Below, one piece after another: positions 35,811 through 46,664 of a DNA stretch of 49,500 bases; within the stretch, counting starts at the first letter, position 1; each line of letters opens with the position of its first letter. The notes beneath the pieces are model-generated. The model was not told where the DNA came from and ran no database searches. It saw nothing but the letters and a program-made list of their open reading frames with translations. This stretch comes from Neocallimastix lanati (nom. inval.) (taxonomy: Eukaryota; Neocallimastigomycota; Neocallimastigomycetes; Neocallimastigales; Neocallimastigaceae): the NCBI GenBank assembly GCA_016946835.1, contig JACVTC010000149.1, forward strand, positions 280,501-330,000, written 5' to 3'. A program made the position numbers and the translations under genes.

Positions 35811-36150
35811 ATGAAATATTTTAAAATCTTTCATTATTTTAAAAGATAAAAAGGAAATTTTAAAATATGAAAGTTTACATAATCATCTTGATAAGGAATT
35901 TGATGTATCCTATATCAATTGCAAAAACATAAAAATTAAAAATGAAATAAGAAAAAGTTCAATTCTTTAAGGTATAAAACCTAAACTTATACTTAATGAA
36001 GTTTCACAAGAAATGTGATTTATATGTCTTTAATATAAAATAATTAAATTCCAACTAACAAAAAAATATAAATAAACAGCTACCTCTTGATGTAACAAAG
36101 ATTTGTTGATAATGGAAGACCTAGTAATGATATTAAGGAATTATAGTTTA
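35811..36150 (+). pseudogene. Relic of a FLYWCH/MULE-type transposase-like protein
   Basis: Read on the plus strand, 35842-36005 gives KEILKYESLHNHLDKEF then KIKNEIRKSSI, a stop, GIKPKLILNEVSQEM, a stop. After a frame change KQLPLDVTKIC follows. The order H.H, a helical Lys-rich stretch, 'IKPK.I..EVS', then 'LP.DVT' matches my memory of FLYWCH-containing MULE-derived proteins abundant in gut fungi (from recall, not a search). At least two stops and one frameshift make it non-functional. Confidence 0.4.
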
Positions 36151-37021
36151 AATGCTTAATTAATTTAAATAATATAAATACTAATTTGTAATATAAATGA
36201 CAGAATAATGATCAAATAAAAAAAAAAAAAAAAAAGATTATCTGAATTCTGTGGCAATTATTATTAATAATTAAAATTAATCTTAATTTAAAAAAACCGT
36301 AATTGTTTAAAATTGTAATATTTTTTTAAAAATTTAATTTATAAAAAAATAAAATATATTTCTAAATAATTATTTTATTATTATTATTTTTATATTTATA
36401 TTTATATTAATAATAAATTTATATCTATATCATAAATTTTATAAACACTACAAAACAAATTTTCTATTAAATATTTTTATTTTCATATTTCTATTAATAA
36501 CATTTATATCATAAAACAAAATTTTTCTATTAAAATGAAAATAAAAAAAAATTATTAAATATTTTTTTAATATCTTTTTTATATTTATATTATTGATTTT
36601 TATGAATACTATATAATTATTAAACATGAAGGTTGAAAAAAATTTTTTTTTTTTTATTCAAAAACTTTTATTTAAATATTTATTTTTTAAGAATAATTTA
36701 TTTATATATATAATTTTAAGATTTTACAAAACTTCTACTTTTATATTAATAGAAAGATTAATTTTTTTAATGAATATTTTTTTTTTTTTTTTTTTGTAAT
36801 TATTATAATTTTTAAGAACATTCAAAGAATTTCTTTTTTTTTTTTTTATATATTTGTAAGATATATATTTTATATTATTTTTCATTTTTTATTTTTTTTT
36901 TTTTTAAAATAAAAAAAGATAATAATAAAAAAAAATTTTTTTACCCCTAATTTGATATTATTTATTAAAATTAATTATTAATTTATTTATTAATTTATTA
37001 ATTATTATATTTATTAAATTT

Positions 37022-37345
37022 TAAAATACTACATTTTCGAAATGCAACCTTCTGAAATGCATCACTTCCCATTTTGAGCTATAATGGTAAGAGATTGATT
37101 ATCTTGGTATAAAATTTTTAGGATTTTTGTGGATTATTTAAGTAGTATAGATTGATATGAATTAGGTGTATTGGAGTTATGATCATCATTTAAAGAAATA
37201 TCACTTGAATTATGGGAAAAATTATAGTATCACTAATTGAAATCTTAGTTGAAGTATAATTATTAAAAAAAAATTATCTTTTTTTTTTTTTTTTTTTAGT
37301 ATAAGAAGAATCTTGTGAATTATGGATCATTTTATTTGAAGGGGT
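37022..37345 (-). pseudogene. Decayed Ser/Asn-rich coding fragment
   Basis: On the minus strand, short open pieces with protein-like composition follow one another in different frames: FNTPSNKMIHNSQDSSYT, NYTSTKISISDTIIF, then SSDISLNDDHNSNTPNSYQS. A poly-A tract and frame changes lie between them. Family unknown; may belong to the same fossil as 38.1-39.8 kb. A diverged block of the 15-bp motif lies at its left end (37030-37065). Confidence 0.35.
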
Positions 37346-37436
37346 GTTGAAATTTATTAATATTTGTTTTTTTTATTGTCAATGTTTAATTTTTTTTTCT
37401 TTTTTTTTTTTTTTGTATTTTATTTTATTTCTAGTG

Positions 37437-37768
37437 TGTACCTTCGGGAGAGTTGCATTTCCCCAAATTGCATTTCGCCAGGTTGCATTTCGCCAAGTGG
37501 CGTAGTATTAAAATGTTGCAATTCCCCAAGTTGCATTTCCCCAGGTTGCATTTCGCCAGGTTGCATTTCGACAAGTAGAGTATTGATATAAATAAATGAA
37601 TAAATAAATAAATATTAATTCAAAATATTTTTTTTAAAATTGTTTTTATGCAATATTAATAATATTTAATTTTATTTATTGATTTATTTGTTTATTTAAT
37701 AATTCTCAATTTGGCGAAATGCAACTTGGCGAAATGCAATTTGGCGAAATGCCCCACACCCAGGAGGG
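37437..37768. repeat. Fold-back element built from a 15-bp motif
   Basis: The left arm (about 37452-37572) carries about seven copies of GGTTGCATTTCGCCA-like units on the plus strand. The right arm (37710-37755) carries three copies on the minus strand (TTGGCGAAATGCAAC). A 130-bp AT-rich spacer separates the arms. The outer ends are also similar (GTGTGTACC versus GGGTGTGG read inward). Arms could form a long stem. MITE or fold-back transposon is likely; the family is unknown. Confidence 0.7.
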
Positions 37769-37923
37769 GACATACTTACCTGAAACCCTAACCACCATAT
37801 CCGTAAAAACTTCTTTTGAGGAAAACCTGGTAAATGGTCATAGGGCAGGATTGTCTTATGTATGCTAGCCCACGAACTGACAATCAGGATAGAACCTGGT
37901 TCGATCTTGTCATTGTTTGATGA
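37700..37923 (-). pseudogene. Transposase-like fragment, possibly ISXO2/IS1595 (Merlin) type
   Basis: An open minus-strand frame of about 75 codons with clearly higher GC than its surroundings. It begins NDKIEPGSILIVSSWASIHK, then TILPYDHLPGFPQKKF and RIWWLGFQ, and runs on into the 15-bp repeats before a stop. 'I.PGS.I.SD.WASY' is the pattern around the second catalytic Asp of ISXO2-like/IS1595 transposases, here with Ser where Asp is expected, so it would be inactive. CAG|GTAAGT after LGF is a perfect splice donor. The similarity is from memory and short; a chance resemblance is possible. Confidence 0.4.
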
Positions 37924-37983
37924 AAAAAAAAAAAAAAAAAAAAATTTATTTTATTATTATTAAAATTTTTCATCTTTTTTTCA

Positions 37984-38028
<45 letters not shown>

Positions 38029-38099
38029 AATAAATTTTATGATTCATAATTTTATTAGAAATTTCAATAATTTTATATGTATATCACTAATATTAATTA

Positions 38100-39052
38100 T
38101 TATGATTTTGAGTTTTATTACTATTTAAATGAAGATTTACGTAAAAAAAATTATAACATACCATAAAAAGTTTATTATTGAAATTAGTACTGACAGGAAT
38201 ACTGTGTAAAAAATTTTTTTTTTTTTTTTTTGAAAATTATTAATATTTATATTAATATTTTCTTTTAAAATTGTATTTTCTTTTAAAATATTAATTGTGT
38301 TATTGTAAAAAATTTCATTTTTAATTTTTTTTTTTTTTTGAGTAAAATGTTAATTCCATTCGAATTGTTAATTTCATTTGAATGAATATGAATTTCTTCA
38401 TTAACCTTATCAATTTTCAATTTTATTATTTTCAATTAAAATGTTTTTGACTGAAATATTGTCTTCTAATAAGTTATTATTTTCTTCATTTATATTGTAA
38501 TTTTTAATAAAATCATTATTTTTGATTAAATTCTCATTTAAATTATTATTATTTATATTATTATTTATATTATTATTTATATTATTATTTATATTATTAT
38601 TATTATTATCTTTCATTGTCAATTTCAATTAATTTATTGTCTTTGGAGTTTCTTCTTTGTGAGATCCCCTCTTCATCTTAGAAATTAGGTAGTCTACCCA
38701 TAGAGAAGTTTTTATATTATATAGATTTAGGTATTTTGGTAAAATTATTTTAGTAAAAATGGTCTAATTTACTATATTATTTTTTTTTCATATACTTTTG
38801 TTATTTAATTTTTCTATATGCATAATATCATTTCCTATTGTTTTAATACTATTACAATTTTGTGTTTTGATAGGAAATTGATGAGATTTTAGATAATAAG
38901 AAAGTACCTAGATTATTATTATCCTATAATTATAGTCTTGCTTTTTTTTTTTTTTTTATTTCCATCAGAAGAGTCAATTAATGATATAAAACCTGATTTT
39001 GCAAGTTCACTACCACTAATAAAATGTTTGTGTATATTTTTAGAAAACTAAA

Positions 39053-39060
<8 letters not shown>
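38100..39060 (-). pseudogene. Fossil coding stretch A, family unknown
   Basis: Several adjacent minus-strand segments are protein-like but in shifting frames. They are FSKNIHKHFISGSELAKSGF and ISLIDSSDGN (39055-38960), then NNNLGTFLLSKISSISYQNT, then TIFTKIILPKYLNLYNIKTS and LWVDYLISKMKRGSHKEE (38762-38640). After these comes MKLTMKDNNNN with Asn repeats (38628-38410), then a Ser/Asn/Ile-rich tail to about 38150. Stops and poly-A interruptions separate them. The order and single strand suggest one decayed gene. I do not recognise the family. Confidence 0.45.
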
Positions 39061-39101
<41 letters not shown>

Positions 39102-39107
39102 CAAGCT

Positions 39108-39830
39108 TAATGTATTTGCTTATTTAGGAAACATTCATATGTTCCATATCCTTCAAATTGGAAAATTGAACCATTTGCACAAAACAACATTATGGATTTA
39201 TAGTTTAAGTTAATAAATAAAGATTTATCATTTGTTACATTATCACCTACAACCTGTATTATAAAACCATGCCATGTAATATCATATGTTTTTTTTTATT
39301 ATTATTAGGATTAATATAATCAATTGATTTATTATTTATTATTATTTTTTGGAATAACTTCTAATAAATTTATATTTCTTATTATTTATATGTATCATTA
39401 TATTGTTTTCTCTGATACATTGGTGCTCTAGTATCTTCAAAATCAAAATTGAACCATAATTTTATAATCATCTGTAAGAATGTTATATAAATATTTTAAT
39501 TTTTCTTTGTTTAAAAAACCTTATTCAATTTCTTCCATTTTTGTGAAGATTTCCTTTTTGCTTGGCCTAACAAACATTTTAATTACTAATTATTTGGTTT
39601 TTTGTTCTTTGACTATAAATATTTCTGAGTCTTTTAGGCTAGTACTCCGTATCAGCATTGTTGTTACCGTATTTTTCCCCTTGAGCCTTTCCATAATACG
39701 ATAACTGTTACTTAGAAAACTAATCTCTTTCAAGATTTTTTTTGTCAAGATTTTGTTCGTCAAAATTCTTTTTGTCAACTTTTTTTTTTTTTTTTTTTTT
39801 TTTTTTCGAAACATTAATATTATTTTTGGT
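39108..39830 (-). pseudogene. Fossil coding stretch B, family unknown
   Basis: Upstream part of the same minus-strand fossil or a separate one. Pieces: KNTVTTMLIRSTSLKDSEIF (39690-39600), KMFVRPSKKEIFTKMEEIE, a stop, GFLNKEKLKYLYNILTDDYK, then in another frame DFEDTRAPMYQRKQYNDTYK, then ITWHGFIIQVVGDNVTNDKS ... GSIFQFEGYGTYECFLNKQ (39282-39108). At least three stops or shifts. Codon composition is normal, so decay is probably recent on a local scale. No match recalled. Confidence 0.45.
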
Positions 39831-39883
39831 ATCAGCTTTTCACAGCCCCTTTGATGATTACTTTTTTGATTCTCTCATTCAAT

Positions 39884-39927
<44 letters not shown>

Positions 39928-40079
39928 ATTCTCTCATCCTAAGTCGGTTTTTTTTATTTAAAAAAAAAATTACTTTTGAATATTAGAATTGAATCAAATG
40001 AGACTCTTAATCTGATATAATGCTTTTTTTTTTTTATTTATTTAATATAATAATACAGTAAAGTATTATGGTTAATAAG

Positions 40080-40490
40080 GAGAGAAGTGGATATTACATT
40101 CATATTATTATAGATAGAATGAGTATCAAGTTGAATACATTTGTTATAGGTAAGTTACACAAAATATTTAGTAGGATTATTAACATAAATTTATACAAGG
40201 TAAAATAAACGTAGTAACTAATTTACATAAAACTTAAAAATAAATTCATTTTAATGATAAATATATAATTATTAAGCAATTATCAGTACTAATATTAATA
40301 ATAAATAATAAATATAATAATAATTATAACAATAATAATTATAACAATAATAATTATAACAATAATAATAACAGTAATACTAATTTTAATAATATTTGTG
40401 ATTAACTCTTTCTGAAGAAATTTTTTTATATTAACATTATTATAATGAGTTTCACAACGTTGTGTAACCTATCTTCTATAATAATAATGA
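40080..40490. repeat. Possible small inverted-repeat element
   Basis: The left motif GTTATAGGTAAGTTACACAA (about 40143-40162) is loosely mirrored by TTGTGTAACCTATCTTCTAT (about 40460-40479), about 300 bp away. A perfect 12-bp palindrome CACAACGTTGTG lies at 40453-40464. Arms are imperfect, so this is only a candidate MITE. Confidence 0.3.
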
Positions 40491-40700
40491 ATAAAGGATT
40501 AAATAAAAAATAAATAAATTAAAATTATATAGAAAAAAAAAATAGATTAATTTAATAGTTTACATATTTGTACATATTAAAAATAAGATTATTATTTTTT
40601 ATAATAATATAAATCTTTAATAATTTATCTATGATTTATTTAATTATTTATTTTTTTTTTATTTTACGATTTTATCATATTAATAAGATTAATTTATTGG

Positions 40701-40925
40701 TACAATAAATAAATAAATAAATAAATAAATATTAAATAAATAAATAAATAAATATTAAATATATAGATAAATAAATAAATAAATATTAAATAAATAAATA
40801 AATAAATATTAAATATATAGATAAATAAATAAATAAATATTAAATATATAGATAAATAAATAAATAAATAAATATTAAATATATAGATAAATATATAAAT
40901 AAATAAATATTAAATAAATTTACAG
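40701..40925. repeat. Composite AAAT satellite
   Basis: About six higher-order units of AATAAATAAATAAAT joined by ATTAAATATATAGAT, with a period near 43 bp. A tetramer run overlaid with unit duplications. Confidence 0.85.
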
Positions 40926-41370
40926 ATATATTTATTAAAATCAATTAATATAATTTAATTAATTTAAATTTTTAATTTTAATTTTATTTTTAATTTTAAT
41001 TTTATTTTTAATTTTTAATTTTTTTTTCGTTTCAAGAAAAACTTTTGAGAAATTAGTATAGATTTTTTTCTATTTCCTTATTTTTTTTTTTTTTTATGTT
41101 AAGGGAATTTTGAGTAGCAACAAAGAACGAAGAAAAAATAAAATATAAAAAGTTTAATTTTTGTAAAGTCTATTTTTATTTTATTTTATTGTTATTTTTT
41201 ATTTTTTTTTTTTTTTCTTCAAAAATTCTATTTAAGAAAAGAAAAAGTTTAATTTAATATATTGTAATAATTTAAAAAAGTTCAATAATAATGTTACATA
41301 GAAGCAAAAGGTAAAAAAGATATATATTTATCTAAATTATTTTTTTTATAGGAAGGCTATTGAAAGCATT

Positions 41371-42347
41371 ATGGATATTATATTAATTAAATATAAAGCT
41401 TTTAAATTTTTATTATTTTCATTTATCATTAATGCTCTTTAAACAATTATTCATTTTTAATTTTATACATATATAAATTTTATATAAAAATTTTTTATGT
41501 ATTAAAAAGTATTTTATTTTTTTTAATTATTGTAATTCAATTGATATTATTAATAGAAGCAACAGGTAAAATTAATTGAAATTTTTTAAAAAAAAGTTAA
41601 TATAATAAAATAGTAATGATAATAATGGTAAAGTTAAATAATAATGAAATTTTATTTTTATTTTTTTTATTTTTTTTTTTTTTTATAATATATAATTATA
41701 GAAACATGTAATCCGAAAGAGAATACTGGTGACTGTAATTTATCATTATATATATGCAAATATTTTTATTAACTATAATTTATTATTTAAAAATGAATTC
41801 AATTTATTCAATTATTTATTTTATTTAAATAAATTTTTATTTGTATTATTATTTGTATTTTTTGTTTTTAAATATATACTATATTATAGGTTCTGGATAT
41901 TATCTTTATGATATAGATAATATTTCTGGTGAAGGTACTTTATACGAATGTAGAAACAATACAAAATTATGTGACGTTATAGAAAATGCACCAGGATATT
42001 ATAAAGTGACGGATTTAAATTATAAAATAAAAATTCCATATATTCAATGTGGTGAAGGTAAATGTAAAAAATTAGCTATTAAAGATATGAAAAATTCATG
42101 TAATAAAGAGAATACAGGAGAACTTGTAAATATTCAAACAAATAATGGTATTATGGATGGGGTTCACTTTTGTATAAATCATCTAAATTTAATTAAATTT
42201 AGTAATAATACCTCCGTATATCTGTTGGGTTCAAATGGAAATAATAATTTATTTTCAAATTCGAATCATGACCAATATGTATTAGTATCTATTACTTATG
42301 ACTCTATTACACCAATGAATACCACAAATAGTAATTATATTTTATTT

Positions 42348-42379
<32 letters not shown>

Positions 42380-42668
42380 TATCTCATTTTATTTTAATAA
42401 ATATATATATATATATATATGGATTTTTTATATTTTTTATTGATATACACAACATATTTTCGCATATACTCACATATTATTAATTGATAATAATTTACAT
42501 CTATAATTATATATATTTTAAATTATTTCAATTTTTTTTTTAAAAAATAATAAAAAAAAAAAAAAAAATAAAATATAATAAAATAAAGTAAAATAAATTA
42601 AATTAAATTAAAAAATGATATATATTAATTTAATCTATTTACAATTAATTAAATCTACTTTTATAAAA

Positions 42669-42710
<42 letters not shown>

Positions 42711-43491
42711 TTATTATTTCATTATAATTTTTGATGTTTTTTTATTATTATTATTATAATTATTAATATTATTTTATTATTATTATTTTTTTTTATATTT
42801 ATTTACTTATTTTATTTTTTATTATTTATTGTTATTGTTATTATTTTAATATAAAATTTATAATTACTTTATATATATATATATATATTATTATTATTAT
42901 TATTATAATATTATTATTATTATAAATACAACAGTTGAATCAAATACTTACCTTATCAATAATAGTTTATATTCAATAGAAAATGATAAACATGGAAATT
43001 TTACAATTAATAAGTTGACATCATCAGGGTTAGAAGCATTTGAATATGTATATGCTGGATTTGCTAAATTAATTAATGATTTTTCGAAGAAGCTATCGAA
43101 AGAGGTTTTATCAAAAACTTTATTATATTTATGTCAAAATGGGAAATGTGTATCCACGAGTGGAACTTTGAAATATAAATCAAGTAGTTCAAAAGTAGAA
43201 GTTGCTAATTGTTCGGGTTATTGTATTAGTAAACAGGGACCCGTAAAATGTAATATTATGAATACTGGTAAAGCTTTTTATAACTCCTCTAAATCAAAAT
43301 TCCAAATTTGTGTCAATTCAGGAAATAGTACGAAGGATATTTATGAATTTAAAGAGATTCGTTCCAATTCTACAAATCATTTTATTACTCTTAAAACTAT
43401 TGGTACCGATTATTATGAATTATTTGTATCAGATAAAGGAGGAAATATGGTTGGTTTATCTACAGGTAATAAAAATTTTTAACATTATCTT

Positions 43492-43532
<41 letters not shown>

Positions 43533-45085
43533 TTTTAATTTAATATAATTAATGATATAAAAATTAAATTCAATGTATTCAACTATTTATATTTTATTAA
43601 TTTTTTTAATATTTTATATTATATATATTATATTTAATAATAATCATAACTTGATACTATCACAATTTCATTATTATTATTATTATTATTATTATATTTA
43701 TATTTTTTATTCTTATTCCTTTTATTAATATATATATATATATATTATTTTTTTTATTCTTCTATATATTTTTTTATTCTTTTATATATATATATTATTT
43801 TTAATTTTTTTTTTTTTTATTTTTTTTTTTATTTTTTTTTTTTTTTAAAAAAAAAAAGGAAGTAATTATTTAATAAATAAAGAAGATGAGAGGAATATGA
43901 AGTTTTTAACATGTTATCAAAATAGTAACCATTGTGAAATAAAGTCAACCACATTAGTTTCGGGATATTTTATAAATTCAGAGAGTGACTCCCCCAATAG
44001 TTTAATATATTGTGATGATTATGACTGTAAAACGATAACGGAAAGTAATGGTTATTATATTAATTCAGATGGTGGCATTATTCGATGTAATTCCTTTGCC
44101 TGTGAATTACTTGAAAGAAAAGAAGTAGGATCCTCCTGTACAAATCATCCCAATGAAGTTATTTATTATAATAATAATTATAATAGTTTTCAATATTGTA
44201 ATGATACCTCAGAGGTTGATTTCAGTGATAAAGAATTCTATATCACACTGAATAATATTAATTCAAGTAATTTAGATTTTCCAACAAATATTGTTTCTGG
44301 AAATGATACAATTTTGTTTAAAGTTAATCAATATTCTATAAAACAGGTCGTCACAGATAATGATGGTAAACTTTTTTTTTTAAAAAAAAAAATAAAAATC
44401 AACATCATATATATACGTTATTATTATAAATATAATAAAATTTTTTTATTTTTTAAATATAAAAAAATTAATAAAATAATAAAATCTACATAATATATAT
44501 ATATATATATAAAATAGGTATATGTATTAATAATAAAGATCATAAAATTGTAACAAATACTAGTTGTAAAAAATCCAAATCAACCAAATTCTATTGTTTA
44601 AGTGCAAATGAAACCTGTACAAATAAATTAAACCTTAATGCTAATGCAAATGGAGGTAAATTATTAATTATTTTTAATTTTTAATAATTTTAATTACTTT
44701 TTTTTTTTTTATAATTTTTTTTTTTTTATATAAATTTTTAATTAAAATGTTAATATAATAAATATATTAATATTTTATTTATTAATTAATTTATTTATTA
44801 ATTTACTTGTTTGTTTTATTTTTATTTTATTACATTATTTTATTTTTTTTTTATTTTATTCAATCTGTACTTATATTTATATTCTACTATTTATTTTATT
44901 TTATTTTATTTTATTTTAATATTTTATATTAATTTAATTTATTTTTCTTTTCTATTCTATTATTTCTAATGTTAAAACAAAAAAAAAAAAAAAATTTTTT
45001 TTTTGATACAGCAATTCACCATGGCTCTTTAAATATATGTTTTAGTTATATTGCATTATTCATCATCATAAATTTATTATTTTAA
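41371..45085 (+). CDS. Secreted Cys-rich GYY-repeat (scaffoldin-like) protein with C-terminal membrane tail
   Basis: Exons: probable 9-nt exon 41557-41565, 41702-41734, 41890-42330, 42935-43465, 43859-44365, 44518-44655, 45012-45085 (about 577 residues). Every junction is phase 1. The protein has repeated paired cysteines around GYY/GYF: SGYYLYD, GYYKVTD, GYFINSES, NGYYINSDGGIIRC, plus C-x(4-7)-C pairs such as CRNNTKLC and CYQNSNHC. This is the repeat style of gut-fungal scaffoldin-like proteins (established for the group, recalled here). It ends with a hydrophobic stretch, CFSYIALFIIINLLF, then TAA: a membrane or GPI-type anchor. A signal-peptide-like exon starts at ATG 41371 (KAFKFLLFSFIINAL), but it runs into TAA at 41440 with no GT donor before it, so the 5' end is unresolved. 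An alternative donor at 41728 would alter two residues. Likely cell-surface role; a dockerin-binding role is not shown. Confidence 0.7.
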
Positions 45086-45115
45086 GTTTAACTCCATATT
45101 ATTTATTTTCCCATT

Positions 45116-45152
<37 letters not shown>

Positions 45153-46069
45153 TTTATTTTTTTAATTTAACAACAACAAAAGCAACAATAATAATGATAG
45201 TAAAAAAAAAAAAAAAAAAAATAATAATAACAACAACGAAAATAACGTCAGTAATGACATTACAATATTCAAACTGTAATAATATTAAAATTAAATTTAT
45301 GTATATATATGTATATCTATATTTATTTTATTTAAATCACTTTTTAATTATTATAATAATAATATTAATGATAATAATATTCAAAATTTGTATATAATTA
45401 CAAATAACAATTTTTTTTTTTTATTTTTATATCTTCTACTTTAATATATATATATATATATATGAAGAATGATGAAAAACTATCTAATTCAATTTTTTTT
45501 GCATTAATTTTTATTATTATTATTATTATTATTATATAAATGTATATTTTATTTTGATTATTTAATTTTTTTTCTTATTATTATTTATTAATTTATAATA
45601 ACATTTTTGTAATAAAAAAAAAAAAAAAAAAAAAAAAATACATATATATATGTATTTTAAAGTAAATACATAAAAATAAAAAAAAATATTTTAATATATC
45701 ATTTAATGTAAGTGTTAATATTATTTATCTAATAAAAAAAAATATTCATAATAATAATGATATTAAATGATTATTTAGGTAACATGGATTTTTATAATTA
45801 TATTCTAATTTTTTTTTTTTTTTACATTTATATATAATTTATATATATATACTATAAGAAGATTTGTTTTTGTTTTTAACTAATTTTTTTTTTTTTTTTT
45901 TTTTTTTACATTTATATATAATTTATATATATATACTATAAGAAGATTTGTTTTTCTTTTTAACTAATTTTTTTTTTTTTTTTTTTTTTTTGGTATTATT
46001 TTTCTTTTGTTCTTGTTTTTAATTAATTTTTTTTTTAGTATTATTTTTCTTTTGTTTTTCTTTTTAACT

Positions 46070-46103
<34 letters not shown>

Positions 46104-46204
46104 CTTAGAGAATAACTTTATTTAATTTATAATAATAATAATAAAATTACATGATTTAAATGAAAAATAAAATAAATGAATTGAAATATTATTCATTATA
46201 TAAT
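45086..46204. other. Non-coding 3' flank with tandem duplication
   Basis: Follows the GYY-repeat gene. Includes an ATTT array (45113-45148) and an about 85-bp direct duplication (45823-45985, listed separately). It also holds poly-T runs up to 46100. No frame with protein-like composition. Confidence 0.55.
45823..46100. repeat. Tandem duplication with derived shorter copies
   Basis: A unit of about 85 bp beginning TTTACATTTATATATAATTT and containing TACTATAAGAAGATTTG and TTTAACTAATTTTT occurs twice. It is followed by two shorter copies sharing GTATTATTTTTCTTTTGTT and the TTTTTAACTAATTTTT end. Copies differ mainly in poly-T length. Confidence 0.8.
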
Positions 46205-46495
46205 TATAAAAGTGTGTTAGAAGCAATAGTTTCTAACTTTTCCCATTCATCAATGATAACACCACGTCCATTATTGTATTATTACGAGTAATTTTTTTTT
46301 TCAGTATTAGTGTTATCAACCGAATCTGTATCAGATCTTTTCATCAGGAGGTGAAAATTCATACCTTATTATTTCGATGTCGACGTTCTTTGCAACGGTA
46401 GATTCAACTGGAATAAACCATTTCATTATCAATCTAAAACGATCGACAAATTAATGGGTATTACCGTTTTGTTAGAAACTCCGCAGTATATATCA
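46205..46495 (-). pseudogene. Decayed coding fragment, possibly FLYWCH/MULE-type
   Basis: Richer in CG than its surroundings. One minus frame reads YTAEFLTKR, stop, YPLICRSF, stop, IDNEMVYSS, stop, IYRCKERRHRNNKV. The Y.C..R pattern is like a FLYWCH zinc-binding motif. Another frame gives MKWFIPVESTVAKNVDIEII then RYEFSPPDEK, and the 3' part gives NNGRGVIIDEWEKLETIASN. Which frame was original is unclear. It is a relic on the evidence of many stops. Confidence 0.35.
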
Positions 46496-46593
46496 TAAAT
46501 ATAAATTATATCAATAAATTTTTTTTTAATTTTTTTTCAAAAAATATTTAAACTGTAGTAATAATGATAATAATAATTAACAGTGTTGTTCTA

Positions 46594-46594
46594 A

Positions 46595-46664
<70 letters not shown>
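46594..46664. repeat. (AAT)n microsatellite
   Basis: About 23 AAT units, intergenic. Confidence 0.95.

Noticed and set aside
37364-37591. Plus-strand frame encoding CISPG pentapeptide repeats
   Set aside because: It is the 15-bp fold-back motif read in one frame; it begins with a poly-Phe run and has no exon context. The opposite arm would read differently.
37437-37768. CRISPR-like array
   Set aside because: Units are contiguous 15-mers without unique spacers and the genome is eukaryotic.
37880-37915. tRNA or SINE, suggested by the B-box-like GGTTCGATC
   Set aside because: No A box at the right distance, no cloverleaf with a 7-bp acceptor stem, and the palindromic GAACCTGGTTC explains the motif.
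37770-37923. U1 snRNA gene, suggested by ATACTTACCTG at 37772, the U1 5' end
   Set aside because: No stem-loop I with the conserved GATCA(C)GAAG loop and no proper Sm site follow. Read on the other strand the same bases are a consensus splice donor CAG|GTAAGTAT inside an open frame.
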